This document shows positions 33,940 to 42,510 of a DNA stretch of 64,000 nt, piece after piece; position 1 is the stretch's first letter; every line of letters starts with the position of its first letter. Both the position numbers and the translations under genes were made by a program. The notes beneath the pieces were generated by a model. That model was not told where the DNA came from. It did no database searches and was given only the letters and a program-made list of their open reading frames with translations. Source of the stretch: Ferdinandcohnia salidurans (GTDB lineage: Bacteria; Bacillota; Bacilli; Bacillales; Bacillaceae_L); contig NZ_JBHUEK010000004.1 of the NCBI RefSeq assembly GCF_042680725.1, positions 300,827-364,826 of the forward strand, read 5' to 3'.

Positions 33940-34629
33940 ATGAAAACTATATTTAATAGTTTTGAAGATGCTGTAAGCGCTATCAAGGATGGGATGACCT
34001 TAATGGTAGGTGGATTTGGCCTTGTTGGAATTCCTGAAAATCTAATCATTGGCCTACGGCAGGCGAATGTAAAGGATTTAACAGTGATTTCGAATAACTG
34101 TGGAGTAGATGATTGGGGACTTGGAATCCTTTTGCAAAATAAACAAATCAAAAAGATGATTTCCTCTTATGTGGGGGAAAACAAGGAGTTTGAAAGACAG
34201 GTGTTAAGTGGCGAATTGGAGGTTCAGCTAGTGCCACAAGGATCATTAGCAGAGAAAATTCGGGCTGGTGGTGCGGGGATTCCAGCATTTTATACCCCAG
34301 CAGGAGTTGGTACGCCAATTGCTGAGGGACGCGAAACAAGAGAGTTTAATGGAAAAGAATACTTATTAGAAGAAGGATTAACCGCTGATTTTAGTTTAGT
34401 TAAAGCATGGAAAGCAGATAAATTAGGAAATCTAGTCTATCGACAAACAGCACAGAACTTTAATCCAATCATGGCTGCAGCTGGGAAATACACGATTGCA
34501 GAGGTAGAGGAGATCGTAGAGGTTGGCGAACTCGATCCTAACGAAATTCACACACCGAGCATTTATGTTCAAGGACTTATTGTAGGTAAGCATGAAAAAC
34601 GAATTGAACGTTTAACAGTAAGAGATTAG
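33940..34629 (+). CDS. scoA: 3-oxoacid CoA-transferase subunit A
   Basis: This is the 229-residue alpha subunit of a two-subunit succinyl-CoA:3-ketoacid (or related) CoA-transferase. It moves CoA between short acyl acids in ketone-body or short-chain acid use. The N-terminal GMTLMVGGFGLVGIPENLI is the CoA-binding glycine-rich region, and GAGIPAFYTPAGVGTPIAEG is also conserved. GGAGGG precedes the ATG. The beta subunit gene follows 13 bases downstream. Confidence 0.92.
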   Translation: MKTIFNSFEDAVSAIKDGMTLMVGGFGLVGIPENLIIGLRQANVKDLTVISNNCGVDDWGLGILLQNKQIKKMISSYVGENKEFERQVLSGELEVQLVPQGSLAEKIRAGGAGIPAFYTPAGVGTPIAEGRETREFNGKEYLLEEGLTADFSLVKAWKADKLGNLVYRQTAQNFNPIMAAAGKYTIAEVEEIVEVGELDPNEIHTPSIYVQGLIVGKHEKRIERLTVRD

Positions 34630-34642
34630 GGGAGGTAGAACG

Positions 34643-35302
34643 ATGTCGAATTACGTGAGAGTGAAGATTGCGCAAAGGGCTGAGCAGGAAATTCAGGACG
34701 GCAATTATGTGAATCTGGGAATTGGTATGCCAACAATGGTGGCAAATTATATTGCGGACAATAAACATGTGGTTTTACAATCAGAAAACGGATTATTAGG
34801 AATTGGGCCTTATCCTTCAGAGGAAGGGGTTGATCCTGACCTTATCAACGCAGGAAAAGAAACAGTCACGGCGATGAAGGGTGCTAGCTTTTTTAGCAGT
34901 GCCGAATCTTTTGCGATGATTCGCGGTGGACATATTGATATTGCAATTTTGGGCGGAATGGAAGTGGCTGAGAATGGAGATTTAGCCAACTGGATGATTC
35001 CTGGCAAGATGATTAAAGGCATGGGTGGTGCCATGGACTTAGTTCACGGTGCCAAAAAGACGATTGTCATTATGGAGCATGTGAATAAGCATGGTCAGCC
35101 AAAAATATTGAAGAAATGCAGCCTACCACTTACTGGTCAAAAAGTAGTAGATCGTATTATCACAGATCAAGCCGTTATGGATGTCACAGAGAATGGCTTA
35201 AAATTGGTTGAGGTAGCGAAAGGCTATAGTGTTCAAGAGATAGTTGAAACTACTGAAGCTGAATTGATCATAGCAGATGAAGTAAAACTTGATGCATTTT
35301 AG
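34643..35302 (+). CDS. scoB: 3-oxoacid CoA-transferase subunit B
   Basis: The 219-residue beta subunit carries the catalytic Glu in QSENGLLGIGPYP (about residues 52-64); this residue forms the CoA thioester intermediate. NLGIGMPT and GGHIDIAILGGMEV are further conserved blocks. GGGGAGG precedes the ATG. It is translated from the scoAB operon and ends at a shared terminator with the nucleoside transporter gene. Confidence 0.92.
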   Translation: MSNYVRVKIAQRAEQEIQDGNYVNLGIGMPTMVANYIADNKHVVLQSENGLLGIGPYPSEEGVDPDLINAGKETVTAMKGASFFSSAESFAMIRGGHIDIAILGGMEVAENGDLANWMIPGKMIKGMGGAMDLVHGAKKTIVIMEHVNKHGQPKILKKCSLPLTGQKVVDRIITDQAVMDVTENGLKLVEVAKGYSVQEIVETTEAELIIADEVKLDAF

Positions 35303-35317
35303 ACATATGATTAACGC

Positions 35318-35349
35318 AAAAAGGATAAGGTAACCCCTTATCCTTTTCC
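35318..35349. terminator. Bidirectional terminator between scoB and the nucleoside transporter gene
   Basis: AAAAAGGATAAGG pairs with CCTTATCCTTTT around a 6-nt loop. Confidence 0.9.
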
Positions 35350-35356
35350 TAATATT

Positions 35357-36568
35357 TTATATAAACATCCCTGCAATAGCAGCGCTTAGTAAGGAAGCAA
35401 GCATTCCAGCAGCAACTGATCGTAATCCCAATTTTGCAATATCCGATCGTCGTGAGGGTGCTAGTCCACCTAATCCACCAAGCAGAATGGCCATCGAACT
35501 TAAATTTGCAAAACCGCATAATGCAAAACTGACAACGATGACTGTTTTTTCAGAAAGTTCCGGAATTTGAGGGGCGAAATAAGAATAAGCCACAAATTCA
35601 TTTAGTACAAGCTTCTGACCTATAAAGCTTCCGGCTGTGATTGCTTCTGCCCATGGTACACCCACGGCAAATGCAATCGGTGAAAAAATGATTCCTAAGA
35701 TGCTTTCAAGACTCAAAGCATTATAACCAAATATACCCCCAAGTCCACTTAAAATCCCGTTTATTAACGCAATGAGTGCAATAAAGGCGAGTAACATGGC
35801 CCCTACATTCAAAGCTAGTTGTAAACCATCACTTGCCCCTCGGGCTGCAGCATCAATTACGTTAGTAGATTCAGAATCTTTTTGCATTTCATAATCCTTT
35901 ATGTTGGAATGCTCGGTCTCAGGCATAATAATCTTTGCTAATATCAGGCCTGCTGGTGCAGCCATGAAACTTGCAGCTAAAAGGTATTCTAAGGGGACAC
36001 CTAAGAGGGCATACCCTACAAGGACAGAACCTGCAACTGAAGCAAGTCCACCTGTCATAACAGCAAAGAGTTCCGAGTTGGTCATTTTTGCTAAGTAAGG
36101 ACGAATGACCAAAGGTGCTTCTGTCTGGCCAACGAAGATATTTGCAGCTGCAGACATAGATTCAGTCATGGAAGTTCCTAATAACTTAGATAATGCCCCT
36201 CCGATGATCTTGATGAACCATTGCATAATCCCAAGATAATAGAGGATTGAGATTAAAGAAGAAAAGAAGATAATAATCGTTAACACGTGTATTGCAAAAA
36301 TAACACCAAATTCATCTGTATTTGAAAGCGATCCAAATAGAAAAGAAATTCCTTCATTAGCGTAGTTAACAATATCTTGAACTCTCATTGATATCCATTT
36401 AAGCGCGGCTCTTCCTGTCTCCCATTTTAAAACAATAAAAGCAAAACTCAATTGGATTAGTAAACCAATCAGGATTGTTCGAGGATTAATACTACGCCTG
36501 TTACGTGATATTAAAAAGCCTATCCCAAGTACAACCAAGATTCCAAATATCCCCCAAAGTATGTTCAT
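35357..36568 (-). CDS. Concentrative nucleoside transporter, NupC/NupG family
   Basis: This is a membrane transporter of 403 residues with about ten helices. The family imports nucleosides with protons or sodium. Characteristic segments are MSAAANIFVGQTEAPLVIRPYL (nucleoside-site QTEAP) at about residues 135-158 and MTGGLASVAGSVLVGYALLG. The C-terminal ALCGFANLSSMAILLGGLGGL is also conserved. AGGTG lies before the ATG. It follows the nuclease lipoprotein gene by 90 bases on the same strand; no terminator is visible between, so salvage of DNA breakdown products is a possible link. Confidence 0.9.
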   Translation of the reverse strand: MNILWGIFGILVVLGIGFLISRNRRSINPRTILIGLLIQLSFAFIVLKWETGRAALKWISMRVQDIVNYANEGISFLFGSLSNTDEFGVIFAIHVLTIIIFFSSLISILYYLGIMQWFIKIIGGALSKLLGTSMTESMSAAANIFVGQTEAPLVIRPYLAKMTNSELFAVMTGGLASVAGSVLVGYALLGVPLEYLLAASFMAAPAGLILAKIIMPETEHSNIKDYEMQKDSESTNVIDAAARGASDGLQLALNVGAMLLAFIALIALINGILSGLGGIFGYNALSLESILGIIFSPIAFAVGVPWAEAITAGSFIGQKLVLNEFVAYSYFAPQIPELSEKTVIVVSFALCGFANLSSMAILLGGLGGLAPSRRSDIAKLGLRSVAAGMLASLLSAAIAGMFI

Positions 36569-36658
36569 TAAATCACCTCTAATGGTAGATTTATCATCTT
36601 TGCTAAAGAATATACGAAATAATAGTTGTCTTAGGATAGGCTTTTTGCTTTATTTTCT

Positions 36659-37351
36659 TTAATGTGTTACAGCGTCTAAATTGTACGGCTGATCATAACC
36701 TGCATATCCAGGAATGGACCATACGCCGATTTTTGCATTTTTCGCTTGCTCCATCGCGGCAATATAATCATCGAGATACTTTTTGTCTTCATAAATATAT
36801 CTTACTGTATGAAGACCTTCTTTTAACATTGTCTCTTGAATATTTTCTCCTGTTGGCAAGAACCCATAGACGAGAAGGCGATCGTATTTATCGCGACTAT
36901 CACCTTTACCTAACTCAAGAACAATTTCTTTTCCTTCCACTAAATCATTTAAATAGTCACGCGCTTCTTCTGCGTATGGCATTGGTCCGCCTTTAATTTC
37001 GCTAGAATCTACAAGTAAAAATCTGAGCGATTCTTTTTTACCATTAACCATCGCCTTACAAGTATCTCCGTCATAACAAGATTCTACATGAGCTGTTACA
37101 ACTTTGTCTTTGTTAACTTCAGCGGGTAGCTTCGTAAGGACTTCAGTTAGATTTTTGATTTCTCCAGCGAACTCAGCGGCATTACCAACTGCATCGCTCA
37201 ACTCATCTAATTCCTTTGAACCGACAATTTCGTTAGCTTGCTCAACCTTGTCGGCTAGTTCTTGGATTCCTTTTATATCAACGGTATCTGAACAAGCGGA
37301 TAGGATCGATATACTAATTAATACTAATAATGTTTTTACTAAATTCTTCAT
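36659..37351 (-). CDS. Thermonuclease-like (SNase) lipoprotein
   Basis: The 230-residue secreted lipoprotein has an SNase domain. The signal ends LSAC (Cys about residue 20). A helical spacer (about 25-75) precedes the OB-fold domain: DGDTCKA, the catalytic Arg and Glu in LRFLLVDSSE, PYAEEARDYL and the second catalytic Arg in DKYDRLLVYG. It is predicted to cleave DNA and RNA outside the cell with calcium. GGGAGAAAC precedes the ATG. The nucleoside transporter downstream fits a nucleic-acid scavenging role. Confidence 0.88.
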   Translation of the reverse strand: MKNLVKTLLVLISISILSACSDTVDIKGIQELADKVEQANEIVGSKELDELSDAVGNAAEFAGEIKNLTEVLTKLPAEVNKDKVVTAHVESCYDGDTCKAMVNGKKESLRFLLVDSSEIKGGPMPYAEEARDYLNDLVEGKEIVLELGKGDSRDKYDRLLVYGFLPTGENIQETMLKEGLHTVRYIYEDKKYLDDYIAAMEQAKNAKIGVWSIPGYAGYDQPYNLDAVTH

Positions 37352-37476
37352 TGTTTCTCCCTTTGCTAACTTATCTATATTACTAATAAATCATATGTAG
37401 GATCACGAAAATTTCAAGGGTTGAATTTACCGAACAAGATAGGAATGACCTTTTTAAAAAGTCACAAAATATACAT

Positions 37477-37505
37477 TTGCATACAATAGGGGGGTATCGT
37501 ACACT
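37477..37505 (+). promoter_or_regulatory. Upstream CsoR-type operator within a promoter
   Basis: TACAATA-G6-TATCGTA (37482-37501) closely matches the operator in front of csoR. It lies between TTGCAT (37477-37482) and TACACT (37500-37505), which are 17 bp apart. Transcription would run through about 200 bp before csoR. Confidence 0.6.
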
Positions 37506-37539
37506 CTACTTATAAAGAAAAAACGAAATTGATAAATTC

Positions 37540-37617
37540 ATGACAATATTAATAATGGGCTTACTTAACCTGCTTTTTTCAAAAATTAAAACCTACTATG
37601 TCTATTCACGTAAATAA
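37540..37617 (+). CDS. Possible leader peptide (25 aa)
   Basis: A short frame starting at ATG 37540 lies between the two copper-type operators. It encodes a hydrophobic N-terminus (MTILIMGLLNLLF) and a basic, Tyr-rich tail. No good ribosome site is visible, so this is a weak call. Apart from this frame and the two operators, the 360 bp between the nuclease gene and csoR contain nothing recognised. Confidence 0.2.
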   Translation: MTILIMGLLNLLFSKIKTYYVYSRK

Positions 37618-37652
37618 AAAGTTAATTTGCTAATTTTTATAAATCTTTTTTA

Positions 37653-37682
37653 TTGACTTGAATACTATAGGGGGGTATAGTA
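37653..37682 (+). promoter_or_regulatory. csoR-copAZ promoter with CsoR operator
   Basis: TTGACT (37653-37658) and TATAGT (37676-37681) are 17 bp apart. The operator is the perfect inverted repeat TACTATA/TATAGTA around six G (37663-37682), filling the spacer and -10. Known Bacillus CsoR sites have a G-tract flanked by such AT arms, so Cu(I)-bound CsoR would release this promoter. Confidence 0.85.
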
Positions 37683-37710
37683 AGGATATAAAGTAAAGGA
37701 AGTGATTGAT

Positions 37711-38013
37711 TTGGATAAATTTTTACATGAGCACCCGAGTCAACCAAGAACAAAAGACGAAAAGCAAGCTATTGTTAACCGTTTAAAACGAATCGAAGGT
37801 CAGGTTCGCGGCATTCAGAAAATGGTTGAAGAAGATCGTTATTGTGTAGATATTTTAGTACAAATAAGTGCCATCCAATCTGCATTAAAGCAAACTGGGT
37901 TTACAATCACAGAACGCCATATGAAACATTGTGTCAGTGATTCAATTAAGAATGGGGAAGGCCAAGAAGCGATTGACGAGTTAATGACTGTTTTAAAACA
38001 GTTCTCGAAATAA
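37711..38013 (+). CDS. csoR: Copper-sensing transcriptional repressor CsoR
   Basis: This all-helical repressor of 100 residues contains the Cu(I) ligands: Cys in RYCVD, then His and Cys in RHMKHC. This Cys-His-Cys pattern marks a copper sensor rather than the persulfide sensor CstR, which lacks the His. NRLKRIEGQVRGI is the DNA-binding basic helix. TTG 37711 has AAAGGAAG at good spacing; GTG 37702 is the alternative. It is first in csoR-copA-copZ and autoregulated through the operator at 37663. Confidence 0.95.
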   Translation: MDKFLHEHPSQPRTKDEKQAIVNRLKRIEGQVRGIQKMVEEDRYCVDILVQISAIQSALKQTGFTITERHMKHCVSDSIKNGEGQEAIDELMTVLKQFSK

Positions 38014-38023
38014 GGGGGTATTG

Positions 38024-40423
38024 ATGATGAGTGAGGCACAGCGTGCAATGCAACATACAACACTTGGTGTAACGGGAATGACGTGTGCTGCCTGTTCCAA
38101 CCGTATTGAAAAACAGTTAAATAAAATGGACGGGGTGGAAGCGCAGGTTAATTTAACAACGGAAAAAGCAACCGTTAATTTTGACCCAGGAAAGATTTCG
38201 CTCGAGGATATTACTAAGAAAATTGAAAATATCGGATATGGCGTTGTCATGGAAAAAACAGAACTCGATGTTTTTGGGATGACATGTGCTGCCTGTTCTA
38301 ATCGGATTGAGAAGGTTTTAAATAAACAACAGGGTGTAAAGCTGGCAACGGTCAACTTAACAACTGAAAGTGCTGCAATTGAATACAACCCAGGGATGAT
38401 TGATGTCAAAGACCTGATTGAGAAAATACAGAAGTTAGGCTATGACGCGAAACCAAAGGCAGAAGCTGAGGAAAAACAAACCTACAAAGAAAAAGAGCTT
38501 CAATCTAAAAAAACGAAATTAATTATATCGGCCCTGCTTTCAGCGCCGTTATTAGTAACGATGCTTGTTCATTTATTTGGAATGAACGTACCGGCTATTT
38601 TTATGAACCCATGGTTTCAATTTGCATTAGCAACACCGGTTCAATTTATTATCGGCTGGCAATTTTATGAGGGTGCCTATAAGAACCTTCGAAATGGTGG
38701 AGCCAATATGGATGTGCTTGTCGCATTAGGTACGAGTGCAGCGTATTTCTACAGTTTATATGAAGCAATAAAAACAATTGGACATCCGCATTATATGCCA
38801 CATTTATACTTTGAAACGAGTGCAGTTTTAATTACATTGATTTTATTCGGTAAGTTTTTAGAGGCAAGAGCAAAGAGCCATACAACAAATGCGATTTCCG
38901 AATTGTTGAATCTGCAAGCGAAAGAAGCACGTGTGATACGAGATGGAAAAGAAGTCATGATTCCTGTTGAGGATGTTGTTGTTGGAGATCGTGTCCTTGT
39001 AAAACCAGGTGAAAAAATACCTGTAGACGGTATCGTTGTAAAAGGAAGAACGTCAGTTGATGAATCAATGCTTACAGGTGAATCGATTCCAATTGAAAAA
39101 GATCCAGGTGCAAAACTAATTGGATCTACAATTAATAAAAACGGCGCTATTGAAATGGAAGCAACAAAAGTTGGGAAAGATACAGCTCTTGCATCTATCA
39201 TTAAAGTAGTGGAGGAAGCGCAGGGCTCAAAGGCGCCAATTCAACGTCTAGCTGATGTGATTTCAGGTTATTTCGTTCCAATTGTTATCGGTATAGCAAT
39301 TTTAACCTTTGTGATTTGGATTGCTTTTGTGGAGCCAGGTCAATTTGAGCCTGCATTAGTCGCAGCGATTGCCGTACTTGTGATTGCATGTCCGTGTGCC
39401 TTAGGTCTTGCCACTCCAACATCCATTATGGTTGGAACAGGTAGAGCGGCTGAGAGCGGGATCTTATTCAAAGGTGGAGAACACTTAGAACGTACACATC
39501 AAATTGAAGCAATTGTTTTAGATAAAACCGGAACAATCACAAAAGGTAAACCAGAAGTTACTGATTTTACGGGTGACGATGAAGCATTGCAATTATTAGC
39601 TAGTGCAGAAAAAGGTTCAGAGCATCCACTTGCAGAGGCAATTGTTGCCTATGCAACAGAGAATGATATCGAATTTTTAGAGGTTGACGATTTTAGAGCC
39701 ATACCCGGCCATGGTATCGAAGCAAGAATTTCTGGAAAACACATTCTGGTGGGAAATCGAAAATTAATGATGGATCATCTCATTATTACTACTGGTTCTG
39801 AAGAGCAACTAGTTCAATATGAAACACAGGGAAAAACAGCCATGTTGATTGCAATTGATGGCGAATATCGCGGAATGATTGCCGTGGCTGATACGATCAA
39901 GGAAACAGCGCCAGATGCGATTAAGCAATTAAAAGAGATGGGTATTGAAGTCATTATGCTAACGGGTGATAACGAAAGAACTGCACAAGCGATTGCGAAA
40001 CAAGTTGGAATCGATCAGGTAATCGCACAAGTGTTACCTGAAGAAAAAGCTGACAAAGTGAAAGAGCTTCAGGCTAAAGGCAAAAAGGTTGCCATGGTTG
40101 GGGATGGTGTAAATGATGCACCTGCTCTTGTCACAGCAGATATCGGGATTGCCATTGGCACAGGTACAGAAGTTGCAATCGAAGCTGCTGACTTAACAAT
40201 TCTTGGTGGGGAGCTATTGCTGATTCCGAAAGCCATTAAAATTAGTCACGAAACAATTAAAAATATCCGTCAAAACCTATTCTGGGCTTTCGGATACAAT
40301 GTAGCTGGTATTCCGGTCGCTGCGATTGGATTACTTGCACCATGGATTGCCGGTGCTGCAATGGCATTGAGCTCAGTAAGTGTTGTTTCAAACTCACTTC
40401 GTTTAAAACGAGTGAAATTATAA
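38024..40423 (+). CDS. copA: Copper-exporting P1B-type ATPase CopA
   Basis: This is the Cu(I) export pump, about 799 residues. It has two N-terminal metal-binding domains, each with GMTCAACSNRIE (about residues 18 and 86), eight membrane helices, TGES in the actuator domain, the membrane CPC site in ACPCALG (about residue 455), phosphorylated Asp in DKTGT (about residue 499), the SEHPLA motif and GDGVNDAPAL. AAGGGGG lies just upstream; ATG 38024 or 38027 starts the protein. It is 10 bases from csoR, so co-transcribed. Confidence 0.96.
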   Translation: MMSEAQRAMQHTTLGVTGMTCAACSNRIEKQLNKMDGVEAQVNLTTEKATVNFDPGKISLEDITKKIENIGYGVVMEKTELDVFGMTCAACSNRIEKVLNKQQGVKLATVNLTTESAAIEYNPGMIDVKDLIEKIQKLGYDAKPKAEAEEKQTYKEKELQSKKTKLIISALLSAPLLVTMLVHLFGMNVPAIFMNPWFQFALATPVQFIIGWQFYEGAYKNLRNGGANMDVLVALGTSAAYFYSLYEAIKTIGHPHYMPHLYFETSAVLITLILFGKFLEARAKSHTTNAISELLNLQAKEARVIRDGKEVMIPVEDVVVGDRVLVKPGEKIPVDGIVVKGRTSVDESMLTGESIPIEKDPGAKLIGSTINKNGAIEMEATKVGKDTALASIIKVVEEAQGSKAPIQRLADVISGYFVPIVIGIAILTFVIWIAFVEPGQFEPALVAAIAVLVIACPCALGLATPTSIMVGTGRAAESGILFKGGEHLERTHQIEAIVLDKTGTITKGKPEVTDFTGDDEALQLLASAEKGSEHPLAEAIVAYATENDIEFLEVDDFRAIPGHGIEARISGKHILVGNRKLMMDHLIITTGSEEQLVQYETQGKTAMLIAIDGEYRGMIAVADTIKETAPDAIKQLKEMGIEVIMLTGDNERTAQAIAKQVGIDQVIAQVLPEEKADKVKELQAKGKKVAMVGDGVNDAPALVTADIGIAIGTGTEVAIEAADLTILGGELLLIPKAIKISHETIKNIRQNLFWAFGYNVAGIPVAAIGLLAPWIAGAAMALSSVSVVSNSLRLKRVKL

Positions 40424-40513
40424 GAATAGTGCTTGGCTTCAGCAGACGATTTTTGTCTCGAGCCGATTGAGATAGTACTAGACACTCTTCCATTTAAAGG
40501 AGGTGAAAACATC

Positions 40514-40723
40514 ATGGAAAAGAAAACATTAGACGTACAAGGCATGTCATGCGGTCACTGCAAAGCAGCAGTCGAGGGCGCATTGAAAAACTTAGATGGC
40601 GTATCAGTTGCTGAAGTTCACTTAGAAACAGGTAAAGTAGATGTTACTTACGATGAATCTAAAGTAAGCGTAGATGCTATGAAAGAAGCAATTGAAGAAG
40701 AAGGCTATGATGTTGTAGCATAA
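40514..40723 (+). CDS. copZ: Copper chaperone CopZ
   Basis: The 69-residue ferredoxin-like heavy-metal-associated domain has the Cu(I) site MSCGHC at residues 11-16. It carries copper to CopA. ATG 40514 has a perfect AAAGGAGGTG; an open frame extends upstream to 40433 but has no ribosome site. It is the third gene of the copper operon, 90 bases after copA and followed by a strong terminator. Confidence 0.96.
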   Translation: MEKKTLDVQGMSCGHCKAAVEGALKNLDGVSVAEVHLETGKVDVTYDESKVSVDAMKEAIEEEGYDVVA

Positions 40724-40738
40724 AATTACATTACACAG

Positions 40739-40775
40739 TAAGGGAGTTCGTGGTTAGACATGAACTCCCTTTTTG
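40739..40775 (+). terminator. Terminator of csoR-copA-copZ
   Basis: AAGGGAGTTC pairs with GAACTCCCTT around a 12-nt loop and is followed by TTT. Confidence 0.88.
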
Positions 40776-40828
40776 GGACAAGGGGACAGGTACATCGTCC
40801 CAGCTTGGAACAATGTACCTGTCCTACT
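40775..40828. repeat. REP-like palindromic element
   Basis: GGGACAAGGGGACAGGTACA recurs as the complement TGTACCTGTCC about 20 bases later. This is a longer-looped copy of the dispersed family, just after the copper-operon terminator and before the next ribosome site. Confidence 0.65.
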
Positions 40829-40847
40829 GTACGAAAGGAGGAATATA

Positions 40848-42353
40848 ATGAACAAATTGATGGAGAAGTTGCAGGGATTTTTGCCTGTAAGAGCGTATGA
40901 TCAAGTTTCGGAGTATGAAGACGAAATTTTTGATATTTATGATACAAGTACAGATGAAGTTATCGGAAGCTATTCACTGAATGAAAAGGGAGAGTTAGTG
41001 AGCTATTCGTTAGTGGATGATGCACCTGAGGGAACACTCAAGAAAGAAGAATTAACGGAGATTGCGAAAAAATTCGTTGACACCTTTTTCCCAGGGCAGC
41101 AAGAATACGAGTTTTCGGGAATCCTAGATTTAGATAATCCCTACATGGTGACGTATGAAAAAAGAGATGAGAAGTATGGTTTGTTTATACATAGCACTGG
41201 TTTTACAATAACTATTTCGACTTCAGGTCAAATCATGAGTTTTTACAGTACAGATGAAGACTATGAGATTCGTTATGCTGATATCGTTGTCTCTGAAGAG
41301 GAAGCTTTGGAAACATACATCGAAGGTCTAGACTTCGAGTTGAATATTCAACAATTTGATCATGAAGTTTATAAAAATGGAGATAACAATTACCACCTAT
41401 CTTACAGTGTGATTGAGCAGGTTATGGAAATCCCTGTTGACGGGTCTGTGTCACCAAGTATAAGAGAAGAGTATCCAACGGATTTGACCATAGTAAAACG
41501 AGAGTCACCTGATCAGGATGTATATGAACTAGTCGGTCTAACATCTGATTATACACTTTTAGATAAGCAGGTAGTGGATGGGAAACGGATTGAAGTCTGG
41601 TCCAAGCAAGTCTCTGTAGATTCGTATTCTTTTGATATGGAAGAAGAGTCCAATCATGTGGTCAGGCTTTGTTTTGATGAGAAAACAGGGTGCCTTTTAC
41701 ACGTTAAAAATGGAGAAGAACATGATAATAGTGGGGAAGAAATTGGCTTAGAGAATGCGCAAGAGCGGGCAATGAGTTTGTTGTTTAAACAGTTTCCTGA
41801 TGCTCATGAACGATTTAGACTGGAGGTCTTTGAAACGGAAAATGATAAATTCGATGATGTGTTTGAGGATGATATTGAAGAGATTGAGGGAGAAGAAGCA
41901 TTTGAGCTTGAAGAAGATGTTGATGAGGATGGAATTTTTGATGAGGAGTTACATGATTGGGATGAGGTATACATTGAAGTTGAAGAAACCTACACCTTCT
42001 ATGTTCATTTATTCCATCAAGGTCTGCGAGTTACTAACCATGTGACAATAATCCAGGTTGGTAGATATACAGGAAATATAACTCATTTCAACTTGGACGT
42101 ACCATCCCTCGAACTATATAACAATCTACCGATCAAACCCGATATTTCAGTTGATGAGGCAAAAGAAATCTATAAAAGGCATTTGAAAATGGAACGAATG
42201 TTTATCCGTGAGTATGATGAAGACGGGCAGTCCATTTATACTCTTGCTTATGTAGCAGATTTTCCAGATACAGTTGGTCACGTCCGTGCCATTGACGCAA
42301 CCAGTGGGAAAGCGATGTATGTGGATGTTGGTGACGCCACTTTTATTAGGTGA
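40848..42353 (+). CDS. YcdB/YcdC-domain (DUF4901-like) protein
   Basis: The 501-residue acidic protein consists of two similar halves rich in beta strands, with repeated elements such as IGSYSLNEKGELVSYSLVD, EIAKKFVDTFFPG and AQERAMSLLFKQFP. This pattern fits the YcdB/YcdC repeated domain of Bacillus. No signal peptide or membrane segment is seen, unlike secreted members of the family. An Asp/Glu-rich stretch at about residues 333-380 may bind cations. ATG 40848 has AAAGGAGG. The function is unknown; it lies between the copper operon and a CsoR-type-controlled gene. Confidence 0.6.
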   Translation: MNKLMEKLQGFLPVRAYDQVSEYEDEIFDIYDTSTDEVIGSYSLNEKGELVSYSLVDDAPEGTLKKEELTEIAKKFVDTFFPGQQEYEFSGILDLDNPYMVTYEKRDEKYGLFIHSTGFTITISTSGQIMSFYSTDEDYEIRYADIVVSEEEALETYIEGLDFELNIQQFDHEVYKNGDNNYHLSYSVIEQVMEIPVDGSVSPSIREEYPTDLTIVKRESPDQDVYELVGLTSDYTLLDKQVVDGKRIEVWSKQVSVDSYSFDMEEESNHVVRLCFDEKTGCLLHVKNGEEHDNSGEEIGLENAQERAMSLLFKQFPDAHERFRLEVFETENDKFDDVFEDDIEEIEGEEAFELEEDVDEDGIFDEELHDWDEVYIEVEETYTFYVHLFHQGLRVTNHVTIIQVGRYTGNITHFNLDVPSLELYNNLPIKPDISVDEAKEIYKRHLKMERMFIREYDEDGQSIYTLAYVADFPDTVGHVRAIDATSGKAMYVDVGDATFIR

Positions 42354-42360
42354 TTTTTGT

Positions 42361-42387
42361 AAAGCAGCCCCTAGTGGTTGCTTTTTT
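42361..42387 (+). terminator. Terminator after the YcdB-like gene
   Basis: AAGCAGCC pairs with GGTTGCTT around a 6-nt loop and is followed by TTTT. Confidence 0.85.
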
Positions 42388-42417
42388 GGTTTGTTCAGGT
42401 GTTAAAATCAGTTTACA

Positions 42418-42437
42418 TACATTAGGGGGGTATAGTA
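42418..42437 (+). promoter_or_regulatory. Third CsoR-type operator, upstream of the siroheme-reductase-like gene
   Basis: TACATTA-G6-TATAGTA has the same G6 centre and right arm as the csoR operator and differs in the left arm by two bases. TTTACA lies just upstream at 42412. The gene start is about 75 bases downstream. Confidence 0.75.
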
Positions 42438-42510
42438 AACTAGGGATACAAATAGTCTATAAATATAAAGTGATATATACCTGCCGGGTGTATTAAATAG
42501 GGGTGTGTTT

